Below are positions 41,729 to 46,878 of a stretch of DNA of 46,878 nt, piece after piece. The notes beneath the pieces were generated by a model. It was not told the origin of the DNA and ran no database searches. It worked only from the letters and a program-made list of their open reading frames with translations. Source of the stretch: Staphylococcus coagulans (lineage in GTDB: Bacteria; Bacillota; Bacilli; Staphylococcales; Staphylococcaceae). Where the stretch lies: positions 1 through 46,878 of the forward strand of contig NZ_PPQN01000005.1 of assembly GCF_002901995.1 (NCBI RefSeq). Direction: 5' to 3'. Within the stretch, counting starts at the first letter, position 1. Each line of letters starts with the position of its first letter. A program made the translations under genes and the position numbers.

Positions 41729-42682
41729 GTGATCCAACGTACGATGAGACTTTTTGTGTATGTGATTGTGAGTTCATTTATTATCTTTTGTCTCGTTGAG
41801 CATACAGCGGGTAACCCAGCCTTATTGTATTTGCAAAGACATGGATACACACATATCACGCAAGCGAATATTGAAGCAGCCGAACATCATTTAGGTTTAA
41901 GTGGCAATCTATTATTTCGCTATTTCGATTGGCTAGGCCATGCTTTGACAGGAAATTTAGGCTACAGTTTTATCACGAACGAAAGTGTTATGGGGTTGAT
42001 GATTCAAGCGATTGTACCGACGTTGAAGCTCATCATCATATCTGCGTGTATTTTATTGCCACTCGGTTATGCGATAGGCTATTTTGTAGGCGTCCAAGCG
42101 CATACACGTATCGCAAGTTTTATTCGTGGTTTCGCACAAGTCATCACATCGATGCCAGAATATTGGCTCGCCATTTTATTTGTATATTATTTCGGCGTGA
42201 AATGGCATCTTGTTCCTTTTGTAGGCAGTCAGACATGGCAACATTTCATCTTGCCGATTGCTGTCATCGTATTAATTGAAGGTTGTCATATCTTGTTAAT
42301 GACAGCACATTTAATCGAAAGTACAACAACGTTAGAGGCGTACCGGTTAGCACAGTTACGTCATTACCGATTACAAGATCGTCTTTATGTTCAAATAAAA
42401 GCTGTTTTTGCGCCGTTATTAACCATTTCTGTGAATAGTATCATTCATTTATTTGGAAAAGCAGTTATTTTGGAAGTGATTTTCAGTATGTCGGGTTTAG
42501 GAAAGCTACTAATCAACGCTATTAATCAACGTGATTACCCGCTAATACAAGGGATTATCATCATAGTTATTTTCAGTATCATGCTGGTCAATTACGTGGG
42601 AGATATGATGATTTTGAAAAGCGAACCGCGTGTACGTATGAAGCGAGGTAAGAAGTTAGGAAAGGAAGAAGCCAATGAATAA
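41729..42682 (+). CDS. ABC transporter permease (NikB/DppB type)
   Basis: A 317-residue permease with six predicted membrane segments, of the DppB/NikB type. The N-terminal pattern RTMRLFVYVIVSSFIIFCLVEHTAGNPA is usual, and the EAA coupling loop is near EAYRLAQLRHYRLQDRLY (residues about 205-222). FGKAVILEVIFSMSGLGKLLINAINQRDYPLIQG at the C-terminus is the family end block. The GTG start lies 1 base past the stop of the lipoprotein gene; there is little SD, so it depends on coupling. It pairs with the next permease. Confidence 0.88.
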   Translation: MIQRTMRLFVYVIVSSFIIFCLVEHTAGNPALLYLQRHGYTHITQANIEAAEHHLGLSGNLLFRYFDWLGHALTGNLGYSFITNESVMGLMIQAIVPTLKLIIISACILLPLGYAIGYFVGVQAHTRIASFIRGFAQVITSMPEYWLAILFVYYFGVKWHLVPFVGSQTWQHFILPIAVIVLIEGCHILLMTAHLIESTTTLEAYRLAQLRHYRLQDRLYVQIKAVFAPLLTISVNSIIHLFGKAVILEVIFSMSGLGKLLINAINQRDYPLIQGIIIIVIFSIMLVNYVGDMMILKSEPRVRMKRGKKLGKEEANE

Positions 42683-43454
42683 GCAGCATCAACAATGGCT
42701 CATATGGGGTAGTATTGGACTGTTCCTTATCAGTTTAATCTTATATGTATGGTTTCAACCAAATGAAGGACATCCTCAACTTCAAAGCCCGAACTTTTCA
42801 AATCTACTGGGAACAGATCAACGTGGCAGAGATTTTCTAGTCCGTCTCATCATAGGAAGTGGCGTAACATTAAGTTTAACGGCTTGTGTGGTTTGCCTTA
42901 GTGTGACGATTGGCTTGATTATGGGACTTACGTCAGCGATGCTAGGACGTTGGGTAGATAAAGCATTCATGTTTATAGCGGATATGTTACTCGCGATTCC
43001 ATCATTTATTATCGCACTCGTTGTCCTTAGCTTTTTAAGTGATTCAGTCTTTGGACTTGTTTTTGCACTTACAATCGGATGGGTCGGTCGTTACTTACGC
43101 TATTTCAGAAATTTAGCCCGTGATTTACAGAAACGACCTTTCGTACAATTTGCGGTGTTGAGTGGTTATTCAAAATTTCAAACGACAATGACGCATATCA
43201 TGCCACACATGATACGAAATATTTTTGCGCTAGTCACTGCAGATTTTGGAAAAATGATGTTAAGCATCTCAGGACTTGCCTTTTTAGGATTAGGACTTAA
43301 ACCCCCTACGCCTGAACTGGGCACCATTTTATTCGACGGCAAGAGCTACTTCAATACAGCGCCGTGGCTGTTTTTCTATCCAGGTCTTTTATTAGGAGGT
43401 TATGCGTTAATATGCCAGTTACTCAACAAAAAGTACGTTCAAACGATGAAATAA
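42675..43454 (+). CDS. ABC transporter permease (NikC/DppC type)
   Basis: A 259-residue permease, the DppC/NikC partner of the preceding gene, with five to six membrane segments. Signatures are LLGTDQRGRDFLVRLIIGSGVTL near residue 45, the ADMLLAIPSFIIALV block and the GLAFLGLGLKPPTPELGTILFDG end block. It is shorter than usual (270-300) mainly at the N-terminus. It overlaps the previous gene by 8 bases and the next by 43. GGAAAGGAAG precedes the ATG. Confidence 0.88.
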   Translation: MNKQHQQWLIWGSIGLFLISLILYVWFQPNEGHPQLQSPNFSNLLGTDQRGRDFLVRLIIGSGVTLSLTACVVCLSVTIGLIMGLTSAMLGRWVDKAFMFIADMLLAIPSFIIALVVLSFLSDSVFGLVFALTIGWVGRYLRYFRNLARDLQKRPFVQFAVLSGYSKFQTTMTHIMPHMIRNIFALVTADFGKMMLSISGLAFLGLGLKPPTPELGTILFDGKSYFNTAPWLFFYPGLLLGGYALICQLLNKKYVQTMK

Positions 43455-44185
43455 TTAGCGTGGATCAATTTACAATAACGCATCAAGATCGCATCTTATT
43501 AAAAGATATTGCTTTGACAGTCACAAAAGGTGCATTTCACTGCATCATAGGAGAAAGTGGAAGCGGGAAGACTTTGCTGACACGTGCGATTTTACAAATG
43601 AATGCGCCACAACTCGAGCAGAAAGGTACCATCGCTGTAGACTTAGCTCAAGTCGATGCTGTTTTTCAAGATGCCCAAAGTAATATGTTTCAAAATGTGA
43701 CGTTACAAAAGCATTTTAATGCATTATACGCGACAAAATCGAAGCGACCATCACGCACAGATCAACAAAGTGAGATTCATCAAATGATGACACAATTAGG
43801 TCTATCACAACCTGAACAGTTGTTAAAACGGTATCCTTTTGAATTAAGTGGGGGCATGGCACAACGTATCGCATTTATCATGGCATTGGTCAGACAACCC
43901 GACTGCTTAATCTTAGATGAACCCACAAGTGCACTGGATCAAGAGAACAGTCAAAAATTCATGCATAACTTAATGGAAGTCATCCGTCAGCGTGACCTCA
44001 CTGTGCTCTTTGTCACACATGACTTTAACCTCGTACGGCGTTACGCCACGCATCTCAGTGTCATGAAATCAGGAGAAATGATAGAGTCTGGCCCTGTAAC
44101 ACAAATATTGTCACGCCCGAAACATCCTTATACCCAACAACTTATTGAAGCAGCCAATCGGAGAAATGCCTATGTTACGTATTAA
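43412..44185 (+). CDS. ABC transporter ATP-binding protein (NikD/DppD type)
   Basis: An ATPase of 257 residues. Walker A is GESGSGKTLL, the signature LSGGMAQRIAF, Walker B CLILDEPTSALD and the H-loop VLFVTHD. The C-terminal oligopeptide/nickel-type extension is short (RPKHPYTQQLIEA). The ATG at 43412 is chosen because AGGAGGT (43394-43400) lies 11 bases upstream; the longer frame would overlap the permease by 90 bases without an SD. It overlaps the second permease gene and the second ATPase gene, a sign of tight co-translation. Confidence 0.88.
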   Translation: MPVTQQKVRSNDEIISVDQFTITHQDRILLKDIALTVTKGAFHCIIGESGSGKTLLTRAILQMNAPQLEQKGTIAVDLAQVDAVFQDAQSNMFQNVTLQKHFNALYATKSKRPSRTDQQSEIHQMMTQLGLSQPEQLLKRYPFELSGGMAQRIAFIMALVRQPDCLILDEPTSALDQENSQKFMHNLMEVIRQRDLTVLFVTHDFNLVRRYATHLSVMKSGEMIESGPVTQILSRPKHPYTQQLIEAANRRNAYVTY

Positions 44186-44813
44186 AAATCTTACTAAAAA
44201 AATAGATGGGCGTACTATTTTGGACCATATTGACATCACAATGACCACCACACATTTACGCATTAAAGGTGAAAGTGGAAGCGGGAAATCGACGCTCGCA
44301 CGTATTATCGCAGGGCTCGATCAAGATTATTCTGGGGAAGTCTGGTGGAATGGTCAGCGCTGTCGTGAATTTGCTTCAAAAGACTGGATGAAGCGCGTGC
44401 AGTATGTCCCACAATATGAAAGAGACACGTTAGACAATCACAAAACAGTCGAAGCCGTTTTGAAAGCTCCATTGAAAAATTTTAAATTTGATAAGGCGAC
44501 ATACAGTCAAAAAATAGACGATGTCCTTAAGCAATGTTTACTCCCGCAATCAATGCTTCAACAACGGGTCCAAACATTAAGTGGCGGTCAATTTCAACGC
44601 TTATGGATTGCGAAGGCACTCATCGTTGAGCCTGAAGTGTTGATATTAGATGAAGCTACTACGAATTTAGATGTAATGAATGAAGATTTGATGCTCGATA
44701 TGCTACAAAATATAGAAGGTTTACAAATGATAGTCATCTCTCATGATCCATATGTACTCAATCGTTTTGAGGGTGCTGAATATGAATTGAAAATGAATGC
44801 AACGAGAGAGTAG
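44172..44813 (+). CDS. ABC transporter ATP-binding protein (NikE/DppF type)
   Basis: An ATPase of 213 residues. Walker A is GESGSGKSTLAR, the signature TLSGGQFQRLWIAKAL, Walker B VLILDEATTNLD and the H-loop VISHD. It is shorter than typical DppF proteins (about 300) because the C-terminal oligopeptide-type tail is missing, as in NikE. The ATG at 44172 is 7 bases after GGAGA; an ATG 6 bases earlier is too close to it. It completes a heterodimeric ATPase with the preceding gene and ends the operon before a terminator. Confidence 0.87.
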   Translation: MLRIKNLTKKIDGRTILDHIDITMTTTHLRIKGESGSGKSTLARIIAGLDQDYSGEVWWNGQRCREFASKDWMKRVQYVPQYERDTLDNHKTVEAVLKAPLKNFKFDKATYSQKIDDVLKQCLLPQSMLQQRVQTLSGGQFQRLWIAKALIVEPEVLILDEATTNLDVMNEDLMLDMLQNIEGLQMIVISHDPYVLNRFEGAEYELKMNATRE

Positions 44814-44905
44814 TAATTGTTTAAGATCCTAATGGGTATTTATGGACGTAGTTATATTGAATAGAGAGCACATTTGGCTTGAGAATTTATGAGTCTGAAG
44901 AAATT

Positions 44906-44946
44906 AAGAGATTGAGACATTCTAGTGTTTCAATCTCTTTTTTTAT
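44906..44946 (+). terminator. Terminator of the uptake operon
   Basis: AGAGATTGAGACA and TGTTTCAATCTCT form a stem around a TTCTAG loop, followed by T7. Confidence 0.9.
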
Positions 44947-45389
44947 AAGACATTGATATACAAAAGAAGTAGTGCAGCATTAAGTGATAGTGGCGAATCT
45001 ATTTGAAACTAGAAAAATTCGGTAAATATTTAAAATGTTATCTTTATACAAAGCGTTTTAAAGGGTAAATATCATGTAAAGCGATGAGATAAGGGATGAA
45101 ATAATAGGAATAGGAAAGAGCATCTGCGGAAGTGAATAAAAGTGCAAAATGTGGCGCACTTATCCCCAAATGTGTGCACAAAGTATATGACTTACACACA
45201 ATTCACATGTTAATAACGTAGTTACTAACAAAGTTATCCACATATCAACAGGTTTATACACAATGAATGGATGCAATTTCTAAAATACTGTGTACAAACT
45301 TTATGCAAAAAACGTTATAATGGGTATAAACATGTGAATAACTGAATAACTTGTGGATAACTTTACGTTTATTCACAATGGAGGTCAAA
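44947..45389. other. Gene-free region upstream of rlmH
   Basis: No supported gene is seen in this 443-base stretch. Its right half holds the DnaA-box cluster listed next; the left half shows nothing beyond AT-rich DNA. Confidence 0.6.
45234..45377. promoter_or_regulatory. DnaA-box cluster upstream of rlmH
   Basis: Exact boxes are TTATCCACA (45234-45242) and TGTGGATAA (45352-45360). Near boxes are TTATACACA (45254-45262), TGTGAATAA (45333-45341) and TTATTCACA (45369-45377, ending just before the SD of rlmH). This density matches that of the origin 37 kb away. DnaA binding near yydA, the Bacillus rlmH homologue, has been reported as far as I recall. Confidence 0.8.
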
Positions 45390-45869
45390 ATGAAAATTAC
45401 TGTTGTCGCAGTTGGAAAACTGAAAGAGAAATACTGGAAGCAAGCTATTGCAGAGTACAGCAAAAGACTAGGGGCATACACAAAATTAGAAATGATTGAA
45501 GTTCCAGATGAAAAAGCACCTGAAACGATGAGCGATAAAGAAGTGGAGCAAGTCAAACAAAAAGAGGGGCAACGTATTTTAAGCAAAATCAAACCCCAAT
45601 CTACTGTCATCACATTAGAAATCGAAGGCAAAATGCTCAGTTCTGAAGCCTTAGCTACAACATTAAATCAACGCATGACTCAAGGGGCGAGTGACTTTAC
45701 CTTTGTGATAGGAGGATCGAATGGCTTACACCAGGACGTCTTAAACCGCAGCAACTTCGCCCTGTCATTTAGTAAAATGACATTTCCACATCAAATGATG
45801 CGCGTCATCTTGTTAGAGCAAGTATATCGAGCATTTAAGATCATGAGGGGAGAAGCATATCATAAATGA
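45390..45869 (+). CDS. rlmH: 23S rRNA (pseudouridine-1915-N3)-methyltransferase RlmH (OrfX)
   Basis: A 159-residue SPOUT-class methyltransferase that methylates pseudouridine 1915 in helix 69 of 23S rRNA, on assembled ribosomes. It begins [20 protein letters not shown]. The SAM-binding knot is in [17 protein letters not shown] with [27 protein letters not shown] to the end. The last codons, GGA GAA GCA TAT CAT AAA TGA, form the staphylococcal cassette chromosome (SCC) attachment site. TGGAGGT precedes the ATG at 45390. An upstream frame to 45351 is rejected because it crosses a DnaA box and the SD. Confidence 0.98.
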   Translation: MKITVVAVGKLKEKYWKQAIAEYSKRLGAYTKLEMIEVPDEKAPETMSDKEVEQVKQKEGQRILSKIKPQSTVITLEIEGKMLSSEALATTLNQRMTQGASDFTFVIGGSNGLHQDVLNRSNFALSFSKMTFPHQMMRVILLEQVYRAFKIMRGEAYHK

Positions 45870-45870
45870 T
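45852..45870 (+). other. SCC integration site (attB-type core)
   Basis: GAAGCATATCATAAATGA at the rlmH 3' end, followed by TGCGGTTTTT, matches the site used by Ccr recombinases. The DNA to the right is AT-rich and carries foreign-looking genes. The other end of any element is outside the window, so occupancy is likely but not shown. Confidence 0.75.
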
Positions 45871-46101
45871 GCGGTTTTTGATAAGGCTCCCCTTATCAAT
45901 GATATTGCTAAAATTCCTTAATCATAATTTTACTTTTTTAATAATCGCTAATGCTCATATTTGACAACTTATTTAAATGATATATTCTCACTTACCCACT
46001 ATCAAATATATAAGTGATAGCCATCTAAACCTTCAATATTGGACAAATCTAATCTCATTCAACAACTTATAAAAAAGTATTAATCTATATATGTTTAAAA
46101 A
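45871..46101. other. AT-rich segment right of the attachment site
   Basis: No gene is seen in the 322 bases between rlmH and the HsdM-like frame. A small hairpin GATAAGG/CCTTATC (45880-45886 with 45891-45897) follows the attachment site. The base composition is clearly more AT-rich than the core genes. Confidence 0.55.
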
Positions 46102-46175
46102 GGTTAACATTAACCATTCACAAAAATGATTTCACAAAAATGATTGACCGTTTTATAATAAGGTTAACATTAACC
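46102..46175. promoter_or_regulatory. Promoter with duplicated palindromic operators
   Basis: GGTTAACATTAACC occurs twice, at 46102-46115 and 46162-46175, exactly 60 bases apart. Between them the 14-mer TTCACAAAAATGAT is perfectly tandem (46117-46130 and 46131-46144). The second copy supplies a -35-like TTCACA (46131-46136), 17 bases before TATAAT (46154-46159). The second palindrome covers the expected transcription start. Confidence 0.75.
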
Positions 46176-46191
46176 GAAAGGAGATAGTCAA

Positions 46192-46878
46192 TTGGAATTA
46201 TTTAATTATATTGATAAATTAAGAGGAACTATGACATTAGAGGAAGTACAAGAGTTAATAATTAATATTATAAAGGGTGAAGATATAGAAGAGGAATCTA
46301 AAGATAAAATAGCGAAAGAATTAATTCAAAGATTAAAAAATGCTACTTTTTCTGAATTACAAAATACTTACTACAACCTTCAAATAATGAATAAAAATGC
46401 TACTTCTAACTACACTGAATCAATTGAATCTTTAGCGTTAGCCATCTTTAAAAAACATAACAAAGGAACTTCACTTTTAGATTTAGGGTCTGGTGAAGGG
46501 CATATGTTGTGGAGATCAAGTATTGAGGGACAATTTAAATATTTATGTGGTGAAGAAATTAATACCAAATCTGCCAATGCTAGTAAAGTACTACTTTCAA
46601 AATCAAAACCAAATATTGAAATCATTAACACGGATTCTACTTTAAATTTTGCAAATAAAGATAAATTTGATTATATATATTCAGACGCACTCTTTTTGAA
46701 TGCAGATAACGAAAGATTGAAAAAAATCGAAAAAAATGCAGCTACAAATTACTTAAAAACAAGAAGTAAATTTTCTGAATGGATATTTGTAAACCGTATA
46801 TTAAATAACCTAAATGATGATGGTGTTGGAGTCATTGTATTAAGAGATGCCGCAATGTCTACTGGAATGGCAAAAGAT
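46192..46878 (+). CDS. HsdM-like N6-adenine methylase homologue with altered catalytic motif (partial)
   Basis: The first 229 residues are in the window; the frame runs off the end. Start is TTG at 46192, with GAAAGGAG 8 bases upstream. A helical N-terminus (residues 1-90) precedes SAM motif I, LLDLGSGEGHML (95-106). GEEINTKSANASKVLLSKSK (120-139) and the TDST segment match the HsdM post-motif I region. FDYIYSDALFLN (159-170) stands where HsdM has the catalytic N/DPPY/F. SKFSEWIFVNRILNNLNDDGVGVIVL (192-217) matches the HsdM block after motif IV. Catalysis is therefore doubtful; a regulatory or SAM-sensing role is possible. Codons are far richer in A/T than in the core genes, consistent with transfer. 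Confidence 0.7.
   Translation, partial: MELFNYIDKLRGTMTLEEVQELIINIIKGEDIEEESKDKIAKELIQRLKNATFSELQNTYYNLQIMNKNATSNYTESIESLALAIFKKHNKGTSLLDLGSGEGHMLWRSSIEGQFKYLCGEEINTKSANASKVLLSKSKPNIEIINTDSTLNFANKDKFDYIYSDALFLNADNERLKKIEKNAATNYLKTRSKFSEWIFVNRILNNLNDDGVGVIVLRDAAMSTGMAKD

Noticed and set aside
46410..46631. Leftward 73-residue frame inside the HsdM-like gene
   Set aside because: It is the antisense shadow of a frame with clear methylase motifs and has no SD.

Overview
The window is the replication-origin region of a Staphylococcus chromosome. The order rsmG-mnmG-mnmE-rnpA-rpmH | oriC | dnaA-dnaN-yaaA-recF-gyrB-gyrA, then nnrD, hutH, serS, azlCD, a metX-like gene, DUF2232, gdpP, rplI, dnaB, purA, tRNA-Glu/Asp, walRKHIJ and rlmH (orfX), is staphylococcal. 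The proteins are close to, but clearly different from, those of S. aureus as I remember them. No surface nucleotidase lies between walJ and rlmH, and extra genes are present: a thioredoxin-fold gene after dnaN, a YitT/YrhK block, and a methyltransferase plus nickel/metallophore-type ABC transporter. These suggest an animal-associated lineage such as the S. intermedius/pseudintermedius-schleiferi-hyicus group. That species guess is inference.

Layout. 1-458: AT-rich DNA with one hairpin. 459-6626: leftward genes (YxeA-like membrane protein, noc, rsmG, mnmG, mnmE, rnpA, rpmH). 6627-8681: bipartite oriC, with DnaA boxes on both sides of dnaA and an AT-rich unwinding region before dnaN. 8682-16784: replication and topoisomerase genes, interrupted by a membrane-anchored DsbA-like gene and a parS-like site. 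16911-24429: metabolic genes with a serine T-box before serS and a SAM-I riboswitch before the metX-like gene. 24642-31087: DUF2232, gdpP, rplI, dnaB, purA. 31219-32941: three leftward membrane-protein genes. 33048-33204: two tRNAs. 33840-39294: the wal cell-wall regulon operon. 39485-44813: a six-gene uptake operon under a Zur-like operator. 45390-45869: rlmH, preceded by a second DnaA-box cluster. From the SCC attachment site at the rlmH 3' end to the window edge, the DNA is AT-rich and carries a duplicated palindromic operator and the start of an HsdM-like protein.

Functional links. oriC, dnaA, dnaN, dnaB, gyrBA, recF and noc handle initiation, elongation, supercoiling, repair and division-site protection. 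gdpP sets c-di-AMP levels. walRK with walH/walI controls cell-wall metabolism, and the four putative zinc ligands of the WalK PAS domain are present here. The neighbouring operon has a strong match to a Zur box, so it is probably a zinc- or metallophore-uptake system.

The best candidates for something new are the Zur-box methyltransferase-ABC operon and the HsdM-like protein at the SCC site. The latter keeps the SAM-binding motif but has SDAL where the catalytic NPPY/F should be. It lies behind two identical GGTTAACATTAACC palindromes and a tandem 14-bp repeat. Parts of the system lie outside the window.
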